NCBI GenBank assembly: GCA_948470475.1
Contig: OX419344.1
Span: forward strand, 20,555,725 to 20,619,724
DNA: 64,000 nt
Direction of reading: 5' to 3'
From: Galaxea fascicularis
Lineage: Eukaryota; Cnidaria; Anthozoa; Scleractinia; Euphylliidae
Positions within the stretch are counted from its first letter, which is position 1, and the number at the start of each line of letters is the position of its first letter. Positions 47,959 to 57,100 of this stretch are shown here, piece after piece. Under the pieces are notes generated by a model. It saw only the letters and a list, made by a program, of their open reading frames with translations. It was not told where the DNA came from and ran no database searches. The position numbers and the translations under genes are program-made.

Positions 47959-48742
47959 CCGTTGATATCCTGAAATTTTTTCAGGCTTCTTTATGCAGTT
48001 GCTTAAATTGCGTTCACAACTGCGAGGATCATCCTTCATTGATTTCAACTTTCAATATCACTAAAAACACGACATGGGTACCACTAGGCTTATTACATGT
48101 CAGTATATCAATTCAAACTAACTGCTTTAATATTACCAATTAAGAACATATATTGGAAATAGATTAAAAATTCTTACCAATTAGGGAACGTTTTGTACAA
48201 ACATACTTCCTGCTTCCTTCTCTACCACTGTCTTCCGACCACTCAAATGATTTTTCAGTTTCTTTGACTGTATTTAAATTCGTATTTCCTTCTTCGGGTA
48301 TTTTTTCTCTAGCTAAACGAAGCAGCGAATTCAGTTCCTCGCGTTCCTGGTCTAATTCTCTCCTCTCGGCAGATAATTCTCCCCTCTCGTAACATAACTT
48401 ATCGCGATTAAACTCCAATTCCTTCGCATGCATCAGTGAATTTCTTCTTATCGTCCTGAAACTCTCGTGACTTTGAAATATGTCTTCCACAAAGGATTCA
48501 AGCTCAACTTTGAATTTAACGAGTTCCGTAGACAACGATTCATTTGGCCCCTGTGAAGCGGCCAGTCTTCCTTTAAGACTTCGAAGAACGGGGTAATCTT
48601 CGTTTCGTTCAGTAAGCTTGTATTTTGACTGCGAACCCTCGATCGCTTCAAGAAGAAGTCTGGTCTTCGTGATCGCATCTTCTAACTTTGCTTGAAGACT
48701 TGAAACACCTTCTAGTATAGGGCCGACATCGAAGACCGCCAT
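44062..48742 (-). CDS. Seven-exon coiled-coil protein, family not recognised
   Basis: Proposed exons are 48742-48178, 47452-47187, 47006-46818, 46488-46375, 45700-45632, 44961-44812 and 44142-44062, giving 477 residues in phase. Two ends are uncertain: exon 3 could start 10 bases later, and exon 6 could end at 44863 instead of 44812. The start is MAVFDVGPILEGVSS; an in-frame ATG lies 126 bases upstream. Residues about 130-175 are charged heptad-like sequence (LSAERRELDQEREELNSLLR). Exon 2 carries a 27-residue tandem repeat containing TSNAECQTEP twice and a third, degenerate ESQTD copy. Exons 4-6 return to coiled coil (LLEDICQLEKEIHSLKLEN, DELQKKLHKYKEQ, KKQQRQLEEELKW). No signal peptide or membrane segment. 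The layout fits a centrosomal, ciliary or cytoskeletal scaffold, but that is inference. Introns carry a tRNA-SINE, a decayed SINE and two MITEs. Confidence 0.75.
44225..44290 (-). repeat. Single diverged unit of the ~106 bp repeat
   Basis: Plus-strand GTTTTGAGTCCATGACTTAA and ATCCTAAACTGTGAACACTC match the complement of the array at 18830-19175. It lies in intron 6 of the coiled-coil gene. Confidence 0.5.
45201..45549. mobile_element. MITE with CTTAGCAACGA...GGCAACG termini
   Basis: The left end CTTAGCAACGAGGACGGCAA faces the right end, whose complement is CTTAAGCAACGACGACGGCA; the TIRs run about 30 bp with a few mismatches. The interior, without coding capacity, contains GCAAAAACAATCGCTCTGCA. 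It lies in intron 5 of the coiled-coil gene. A partial copy is at 13770-13970. Confidence 0.7.
46180..46277. mobile_element. 98-bp perfect hairpin MITE with 9-10 bp target duplication
   Basis: The arms are about 42 bp each and essentially perfect, beginning TAGCCTGCGAACGCAGACGT, with a loop of about 14 bases. GGGTTGTCA(T) flanks both ends (46171-46180 and 46278-46287). It lies in intron 4 of the coiled-coil gene. The 9-bp duplication suggests mobilisation by a Mutator-like transposase. The terminal GCCTGCGAA is shared with the 35717-35782 hairpin. Confidence 0.8.
46560..46735 (-). mobile_element. Decayed SINE copy
   Basis: Shares the body of the SINE at 24617-24826: plus-strand ATCGAATTGGAATTTGGAAA, GAGAGGGGAAAACC.GAGTACC, GGAGCAGAGTAGAGAACCAA and CCCACATATG. 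The tRNA-like head is eroded, with ATTGAATCC where a B box should be. It lies in intron 3 of the coiled-coil gene, sense to the gene. Confidence 0.75.
47719..47763. repeat. (ATC)n microsatellite
   Basis: About 14 copies of ATC/TCA with two interruptions, in intron 1 of the coiled-coil gene. It produces a spurious poly-Asp frame on the minus strand. Confidence 0.9.
47896..48045 (+). mobile_element. tRNA-derived SINE (Thr-like head) antisense to the coiled-coil gene
   Basis: The first 73 bases (47898-47970) fold like a tRNA: D-arm GCTCAGTTAGTTAGAGC, an anticodon loop CCGGTAT that would read GGT (Thr), and T-arm CGGGTTCAAACCCCG. The acceptor stem has only five of seven pairs, loop position 33 is C instead of T, and the sequence runs on into CCTGAAATTTTTTCAGGCTT and a further body without a terminator. 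It is therefore a SINE head rather than a working tRNA gene. It lies in intron 1 of the coiled-coil gene. Confidence 0.7.
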
Positions 48743-51631
48743 GTTTATTTTGCAATGTAAATTTCCACCGGAGTTGCGTTGACAACGCTGCTCTTGGGAT
48801 TGAGGAACAGATAATTTTCCCGCGAATTTACTTCGAGTTATGATTGGTTCATTTTTGTTTGATATCATTCAATATTCATAATTTTGAACCGATGAAGATA
48901 AGCGATTATTTTCCTTTGTTTGTTAGCGTATTTGTGTTACACGGTTAAGGAAAGTTGTAGCAACCATGTCGCAATGAAAACCGCAAAGCAGGTTGTGCCC
49001 AGCGAGAAAGAAAATTAGGAACCGGGGTCAATGGACTACTGGAACAGACGACTGATTTTGCACCATAAATGTTTGTCGGTGGGCAATACTTAAGAGGGAA
49101 GCGTGGGTGGGCAGTCAGCACAAGCTTCGCTTGGTTTAAAAAACCTTTCCTCCATCGTTAATAGTCATCATATAACCCTGATTATCTCTGATGATTTCTA
49201 TCTCTGTTTGTAATTCAAGAATAGGCAGCTGCATGACGTTTTCCTGGATTCAAGCCCATGACAGTGGGAGAGGTGGGGCTATATATCCCGTTAATTCGTG
49301 TAATTTGTATCCTAGTAGTGCCAGTTTCGATATCCCACAATCTTCTCTTGAAATATCCCGTAACCCCATAATTTTTTAACTTAAAGTATTCCGATAACCA
49401 TTTATGGTGCCTCAAGGGTCCTCTTTTGAAGAGAAAGCTGTTTTAATCATGCATTTGGACTCTGAGGTGACCGGACGAACCTGGGCACCTCGAGAGACTA
49501 ATTATTCTGACCAATCAGAACAAGTGTAAACGGTGCAATCGTTATTCAAAGCAACACACGAATCTGATGTTCTACGTGGAGATATGCAAACGTGAAGTAG
49601 ACAGCGATAGGCTTAGTTTCTGGTTAAAAACGTATCACGCTTTCGACTCAGTTCTTTCTAAACAAAAACGTGACGCAGACCCTACAATAATTGCCTGGTC
49701 TCCAACAGTTGAGGAAGTACTTACTTTGGGAGGCGTTGGTGTTAACGAGAAGGGCTCAACAAGATCTCTAAATGAGCAAAATAAGACTCGATTTTCAAAG
49801 AAACTGGCGTTCAATACCATGGTTCGTAAAACGACTGGACCTTCTTATGATCCATGTTCAATACACAATATTTAATTCTCAGCCTACAGATTTCATCAAC
49901 TCAAAGCTTAGAGATAAATTGAACCCTCACCCTATAGAATTGACCCAGTATTCCACCGGTCCAATACAAATTCTAAAGCATCGGAGAAGGAATCATAGTT
50001 CGGTCCTTTTCTTGTGATTCGAGGCATGATTCAAGATTTGTCACAGAATGTGACGTCAGCGAAATAAGTATCAATACGCGAAAAAGACAAGTTTTACCCA
50101 ATTGCACGGGGAAATAGTTCGTAAGTCGAAGAAAATTTTGTGAAGGCAAGGAGGCCTTACTCCACAATCTAGTAAGTACGAGATACTTCACTTTATAAAT
50201 TAGCTCAAAGAATACATTTACATGTATAACTTTATACCTGTTCTTGTCACTTCCCAGATACAACGTTTCTGCTATTGAGCTTGAATAGTTCAGATCCCGA
50301 AATCTAAACTTTAAAAATCAATCCATGACAGAAACAAAAATTCCCAAGATTTAAACTTTCAAATAATTTGTCACCCTGACTGCAGTGCCTCATTATTGTG
50401 ATCATTAGTATTTTGTTGCGAAATTCAACGCTAAAAGGTTCTTCAAATTCAAAAAGAAAAACTACAAAACTTAACAAATATATTGGTTTCGTTGATCTTT
50501 AAAGGGCAGTTTTATCCAAAGACACCCCAAGCGTACTACGTGTGAATTCGGGTCATTACTTCTACTAGGAACATCTAACGTGCCGAATGCAGTTTGTGCC
50601 TTCCTGTAATGAATTTTTATTTTTTAAAGAACATTTTTAAAACGAAATTTTAATAAGTTTCCCTCCTCTTTCTCTACCGCTTTGTTACGTTTGGAGGTTT
50701 ATCACCTGAGATTTTGTCAGGACTCATTTGTGACTGCATATATAGGATATTTTTCATGTATAGGATATACTTTTATTTTAAGAAAGCTTTAGTAAGATTT
50801 TTGCCTATTTTTGTACATTTAGTCTTTTTACCATTCTTAGTGGATCAATAATTGTAAATTTAGATTGTTTTCTTTTTAAATTATATTATATTATTATACT
50901 GTTATTGATTCATTGCTATTTAGCTAACTAGGGTCGATATACTTCCCACTATTATAAGCATTTCAGACATTATATCTCGAAGGAATTTTAGCAATCTCGT
51001 GTACCGTAAAAACCTTACCCTATTTCACACCAAAATCTGTGATTTTCTCTAACCTACTTCAGACCTGACCCTCGTGTGACAAGCTGTTACGGCACGTACA
51101 CGGTTGGCGTAAACATTAAAAGGGAAATGGTGTTATGCCTAATGATGACGAAGTAGGTTCTTCTCAAAAAACATACCTAATTCAAGACTAGAGTGCACAA
51201 ACCATACCCGATTTCGGACCAAAATGGTCAAAATTGATACCCTATTTCACCCTTTGGCGCCGCACATACCTATATAACAGGAGCCCATAATAATGATGGG
51301 CTCCTGTATATAAGAGATTTGCTGTGTAATTTACTTTTGACATGTTGGCCTAAGGCGGCACATCCATTACAAGAGAGAACAATAGGATTTTGACAGATTT
51401 TCAAAGACAGAGCCAGAGCACTCGCATACCTTCTGCTTATCAGGATTATTTTCCAACTTTTACTACAGGTAAAAGTGGACTTTGTCACATCACGCGTGAG
51501 AGCCAATCACGTTGAAGCAGTTTCTGGTGGCCAAACTGACAAGCAGACATTTGATGCTGCGATTGCATTAAATTAACACTGAGCATCAGACATTGCCAAT
51601 TTTCTGAGAAAAAAAAAGTAATCAAGTTCAA
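48743..51631. other. Intergenic region between the coiled-coil gene and the acyltransferase
   Basis: The two genes are divergent across about 2.9 kb. No exon is supported. A 102-codon plus-strand frame at 49567-49875 begins with ATG but shows no domain. A repeated CCCTATTTCAC/CCGATTTCGGACC motif occurs at about 51015-51252, and 50740-50935 is strongly AT-rich. Confidence 0.45.
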
Positions 51632-53275
51632 ATGAATGCGGACTGCGCGAACTCGACCTCTGCCTCCTCAGAAGCAGCTCTTGCTGTTTGTGGGGAGTTT
51701 TGTCCATCGGTTACGCTCGCATCCAAGATGACCCAACAAGCAAAGCATCCAATGGCTCAGAGAGAGTTTTCAGCTTTCGTTCCACCGATTAGCAAGCGTT
51801 TCAAAGGAGCAAGACGTTTGATGGCTGTCGCAGTAAGTGCTGTGGTCTACCTGCTGGAGTGCGTGTTGACTTCCTTCGCATTTTGTCTAGTAATCCCAGT
51901 CTTGCTGATTGTCGTGGCCATTTTGAAGCTTGGAGAGTTCTCCGTCCGGCGCTATATATCGTGGACACGTAACTGTCTTCCTCTTCAAGCAGATGATGCA
52001 GTTTGGCAACAAGATCGTCCGACAAATCGCCATATAGTCCACGCTTTAATGGTCATCGAAGGAATACCAGACATAGAGAAACTCCGCCAGATAATCTACG
52101 AACGACTTGCTTTTGGAAAAGATGGAAAGGGAAAACGAATTTGCCCTCGTCTGACGCAAGTTATTAGGAAATATTTAGGATTCTATGTTTGGCAGGAAGA
52201 TGAAAACTTCAACATGAAAAATCACGTTATAACCTGGGATGGAAATTTCCCTAAGTCTTTGGACGAACTGGAATCAACCATCGCAGAGATTTGTTCGACT
52301 CCATTACCCAAGTCTCTACCGCCATGGCAGTTTCTTGTTATTCCAATAGTCGATGAAAATTGTTTCGGACTTATCTTGCGTGTGCACCATAGCGTTGCAG
52401 ATGGAGTAGCTTTGACGAGAGTGTTCGTGAAAAATCTTTACGACGTTCCTCCACAAACACCAGAACCTAGGAAATTCACCACAAAACAGAGATTCTACAT
52501 GTGGTGCAAAACTATCGTCGTTGGACCCTTTCTTGCTTTGACTAAGTTTTTTTCGAGAGCAGACGACTCAAAACTTCACGGCCAGGAACTTTGTGGCAAG
52601 AAAGTTGTAGCTTGGTCTAAGAACGTTGACCTGTCGTTAGTCAAGCAAATTAAAAACGTGGTGGGGTCAACGGTAAATGATGTAATGGTTTCGTGTCTAG
52701 CTGGGGCTATGCATGATTATCTAAAACTTCAAGAAAACCACGATATTGCGAAGCTTGAAGATATGTGGGCTTCAGTGCCAGTGGATATTCGGGCTTCAGC
52801 GAAGTCTGTCAAACTTAAAAATAAGTTCGCCCTGGTGTTCCTGCGGCTACCAATTGTGGCCAAGAATGCTGTTGACAGGCTATTAGCAACAAAGCAGCGC
52901 ATGGATGTGATCAAGACATCCGCTGAGCCTTACGTGTCTGCAGTAACAGTCCAGATCCTTCTGATGTTTCCTGATTGGATTTCCAAGCCTCTTATAGACT
53001 TCTTTTCCAGGAAGATGTCTTGTGTTCTGAGCAACGTTCCAGGACCTCAACAGACTCTGTTCCTCGGTGGTCAGAAAATTGTCCAAGGAATTTTCTGGGT
53101 GCCTCAAAGAGCTAATATTGGAGTAGGGCTTTCAATATTTAGTTACGCTGGGGGCATACGAGTCGGGGTTTACTCCGATGAATGCGTTATTCCCAACCCC
53201 AGAGAGGTGGTAAGAGGATTCGAGAAGAATTTCTGGCAGTTGGTGAATGAGTTAAATCTCAATCAAAATAAATAG
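51632..53275 (+). CDS. WS/DGAT-type wax ester synthase / diacylglycerol acyltransferase
   Basis: A single uninterrupted frame of 547 residues. The WS/DGAT family transfers an acyl group from acyl-CoA to a long-chain alcohol (wax ester) or diacylglycerol (triacylglycerol). The catalytic HHxxxDG motif is intact as HHSVADG (252-258), preceded by PPWQFLVIP. The C-terminal half has NDVMVSCLAGA (349-359), the ND motif of the DUF1298-type domain, and SNVPGP (467-472). Two adjacent hydrophobic segments (about 62-82 and 84-101) should anchor it in the ER membrane or at a lipid droplet, which bacterial members lack. The length is slightly above the 450-500 usual in bacteria. The first ATG is taken as start; Met33 is an alternative. 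It is the only intronless gene and the only plus-strand gene here, so a retrocopy or an old transfer is possible. Upstream of HHSVADG, DAVWQQDRPTN looks like the usual N-terminal part of the fold. Confidence 0.93.
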   Translation: MNADCANSTSASSEAALAVCGEFCPSVTLASKMTQQAKHPMAQREFSAFVPPISKRFKGARRLMAVAVSAVVYLLECVLTSFAFCLVIPVLLIVVAILKLGEFSVRRYISWTRNCLPLQADDAVWQQDRPTNRHIVHALMVIEGIPDIEKLRQIIYERLAFGKDGKGKRICPRLTQVIRKYLGFYVWQEDENFNMKNHVITWDGNFPKSLDELESTIAEICSTPLPKSLPPWQFLVIPIVDENCFGLILRVHHSVADGVALTRVFVKNLYDVPPQTPEPRKFTTKQRFYMWCKTIVVGPFLALTKFFSRADDSKLHGQELCGKKVVAWSKNVDLSLVKQIKNVVGSTVNDVMVSCLAGAMHDYLKLQENHDIAKLEDMWASVPVDIRASAKSVKLKNKFALVFLRLPIVAKNAVDRLLATKQRMDVIKTSAEPYVSAVTVQILLMFPDWISKPLIDFFSRKMSCVLSNVPGPQQTLFLGGQKIVQGIFWVPQRANIGVGLSIFSYAGGIRVGVYSDECVIPNPREVVRGFEKNFWQLVNELNLNQNK

Positions 53276-54184
53276 GGTTAAGATGTGTTCTGAACAACCT
53301 CAGTTTTAACCTGATTGACTTCGCCGTGCAGACAAATCTGTTGAAAGATTGGTAGAGCGACAGAATTTAATCGTTGTTTTTCATGATAAGTCTTTCATGA
53401 CAGAGTCGACAAAAAGTATGCGGTGTTTATGAATTTGGTCGTAAAATCTGCGAATCAAGTAATATCGTCGTCACCTTTAACTTTGCTCTGGGCCTCGACT
53501 ATAAGTTTCTAACCCTAGAAGCAGAAATGAATTCGTTAAAGCGGTTTTCATTTGAGCATCGAAAGTAAATTGTGTTTGCTTTGGTTTTGCAATGCTTTGC
53601 ATTGTGATTGGCCAGCGAAACTCGCGTCATGGGGTTTTCAACCAATTATAAGCAAAGACAAAACTAAGTGAGTGTTCTAGTGAGTGTTTAGTGCATATGT
53701 TGATCGTGGAAACCTCTTTCCATGGCCTATAATTGCTGGGAAGGGCGAGGGCGCACACTTAAACGCTTAACAGGTTGGTAACTGTCTTTGGTTGACCAGC
53801 TGAAAATATCTGTGGCCCGTTTCTCAAATCACCTGGACAGATTTCGAGCACAACAACAATTTATCAAATCTGGTTTTCGTTTTCCATTAAAGGAGAAATT
53901 CTTTCCAGCAAACTAGCCAGGTTGCACTTTTTATCTTTTAGTCCCTACATGTTTCCGGAAGATAGATAACCGCCCGCAAGTTTCTCCAACAGCTATCGAA
54001 AGTTTATTTGAAGAAACTATTTCAGTGTGTTGCTTGGAAATAAATAAATCAGTTTGACAATATTTCATCCATTAAAAAATAGCTACTTTGTGATCTTGAT
54101 TTGATTATAATTATTCTGATGAAAACTAATAATTATGCTGATGATGACAATAATATATTAATCAACTGGCCTTGGTTTAGTTTC
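53276..54184. other. Convergent 3' ends of the acyltransferase and the carrier
   Basis: The stop codons are 909 bases apart, tail to tail. On the plus strand AATAAA occurs at 54039-54044 and 54043-54048; on the minus strand AATAAA occurs at 54008-54003. If these are used, the two 3' UTRs would overlap. No other feature is seen. Confidence 0.45.
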
Positions 54185-57100
54185 CTACAGTAACACTTTA
54201 TCCCCAAACTTCTTATATTGTTCAAATGACATAAAGAACTGCGCACAGTCAAGGAATAACGGTGTAGTAAAGTGTTAACCCTCTAACCTCTAAGTGTGAC
54301 CAATGTTTAATTTCTCCCAAGAGTAACACTGCCCAATCAAACATAAAGGTTGTGAGAAAAAAGGAAGTGATCAACAAGTAACGAAGGTTTTGATTGTTTA
54401 ACAAATTCTCCTCATCATTACCAAAGAAAATACATTGAGAACAGTGTGGAGAAAATACATGCTGACGTAAGGGTTTAACTTGTTAGCTCTACGAAACCCA
54501 ATTCTTGCCATCTCGTAAGTTAGAAACCCTCACGGGAGGTCTTGCATAATTACATAGAGAGGGGATGGTCACGAATCGCACCTAAACGCTTATTTAACCA
54601 AGCATATAAGGTGATTGTAGAAACAAAATTGATGTCACAGGTACTCATTCTCAACCTCGTACCAATATTAATCCAAATCAAATGGTCCCCTACAAAACTC
54701 TGAACAAATCCAGGGGTGTCATTAGGAGCCTTTGCCAGTAGATTTCTGCCAACTGTCAGACCACTTTATACCAGCTACTTTGGCCCCAGAATGCAGGAAA
54801 TCACATCTCTGAGGTTCTGAATTTGAAATACCTCTTACTAACCGGGTTCTCGGTCCGTACTGTAAGTTACGGACCGAGTTTTTTTCCTGTTCACTTGTGG
54901 CGAAGGTACGAAGCGCGCGGGCCATAAATCAACGGGAAAAAACGAGGATCCGTAACTTACAGTACGGACCGAGAAAACGAGGTTAGTACGATATTTATTA
55001 CATCTTTGAGGTTAATCGGGCGCGCGGGAAAAGAAACTTTCAAATTTAGCGGGCCGTACAGTAGAATACGGCCCGCTAAACTGATCAATCACAGCGCGCG
55101 TACTGAGAGATATAATAAAGCCACGTACTTCAACCAATTCATTTACTTAAAATCCCAGTGGCAACCCTGCAAACGATAATTAAAGATGCAGGCGATGGAA
55201 CTTAGAACTTACGTCTTCTGTGTTACACGTGTCGGCACGTGAAAATGTACATATCTGCGACAACTGTAACGACTTCATGGTTTACCATCAACTCAAAAGA
55301 ACAAACCATGCAAATTAAATCCAAATATCGGTATTTCAAGGATACAATAACATTCCATGGAAATAATCGCAGGAACTGTGGTACAAATCCTCGATAGAGG
55401 GCAAAAAATCCTTCAGACTTGAAAGTCTAAATAGGAAGGAAGAAAAGTGTCGTGTATGGCACGGTAAGTGAATAATATTTACAGCAAATTTTTCAAAGCG
55501 TGTGTTCCATTCGTAACTCAGATCAGGCCCATTTTTAGCATCGTTCTTGTGTCCCCTCATGCCGGGAAAGATTTACCATCAAAACAAATACAGAGCATAC
55601 CCAAGTCAACAACATGTTATAAGACCCATAAAGAAGTATTCCAAACTTGACCAGTGTTTATATGGTATGTATAAAACTACCGTCTGCAAAATGCGTCACT
55701 TTTAAATATAGAAAGAGTATTGCCTGTGGGAATGACACACCAAAATGAGTGCCAACAAGAATTAGTAGCGTGTCTGTTAAACGACAACCTCGTTCCCAGG
55801 GTAATGAAAGAAAGACCCTGGGAACGAAGTTGGTTAACCCAATCAAAATTGAGAGAGTGACACCAATACATAACAATGAACGTTGGGCTGAAACGTTGAT
55901 GTTTAATTTTGTTATCCTTCAGCAAGGAAAAAATTTGATTTTAATTAAGAGTAACTTACTGTAACCAAGCAGTGTGCAGCACTTCTGTAAATCACAGTCC
56001 CATCACCAGGTTTGACTTTGAGATTTCTCTGATTCATCATCCTCGTCTGTAAGGAGATAAATGAGTCATTATAATGCATTTCAGTTAGTTCTAACACAGC
56101 TCAAGTGCTTCATCGATGTAAGTGCTTCAAATGCCTTTTGTTTTCAGCATTATGTGAATTCCAAATTGAACATGGAGTAATAGTTGGCTTGGGGTGGGGA
56201 AGTTTATTTATGTACTTTTATTAGTCACACCATAGTTAATATATGTGGATGGTTATGAAACTCGACAAGTTTCTTGGTTTCATGCTTTTGTTCGCTTTTA
56301 TGGCCTTGACCCTGCACAAAAACACACTCTTTTCAGCAAGACAACCAATCAAAAAGTTCAACTAATTTATTCTCAACTAACTTGCAAACCAAAAACAAAA
56401 GATTGTGCAGGGTCACAGTCGATTCAACATCTATTGCAACTGCACTGTTCTTGCTTTTGAAATTTCCAGGGTTTCATAACCAGTCCCTAGATTAACTGTG
56501 GTCACACATACTGGAGAATGATTTTTGGGCTCCAAGAGGCCTGTTTTGATTTTGTTTTTGTTATCAAGTAGCAGTAAAGGTGGGGTTGGGAATCAAGAGC
56601 AAAGAAACTTTTAAGGAAGAGGAACACAATTTCTCTGGGATGACACAATAGGGTGTTGCTGATCACTGAAAGGAATCCCTACTTTAAATTTGGCTTCTCT
56701 GTCTTTTTACTGCTCCTGAAAAATATGTACCACAAGGGGCCATTCAGTATTGTGCTGTTAATGCCAACTGTTTCCTAGTCAACACTGGTATCCAATAATA
56801 ATATTGTTGTTTATTTTTCAACCAAGCTAACCTTAACAACATCAATAGGATTTGATGCAACAGCTCCAGCAAAACCAGCCACACCACTAGCACTACAGAA
56901 TGCAAATACAGCATATTTGGAATCAGTTCATATTGTGTGTAATAATTTTTGTTTAATTAGCCCTGCAGAACAGAATGTGCCAGCTTGGATTTATGGTCAC
57001 TTTGTTCTGAATTTCATGTAGCTAGTCAACACACACACAAAAACTTGTTCCTTTGAAGTTCTCACAACTGAGTTACATTGACCCTTTAATTTCCAATATC

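Noticed and set aside
47898..47970. Functional tRNA-Thr gene
   Set aside because: Acceptor stem mismatched at two pairs, C33 instead of U33, no T-run terminator, and a SINE body follows directly.
49567..49875. 102-codon plus-strand frame starting with ATG
   Set aside because: No family motif, no adjoining exon, and a 61-codon frame on the opposite strand over the same bases. It could be a small orphan gene, but nothing in the sequence supports it.
54836..55080. Additional exon of the carrier gene between exons 9 and 10
   Set aside because: The open frame here is a foldback element. The expected final coding exon was found at 54238-54185 with the correct phase and family-typical sequence.
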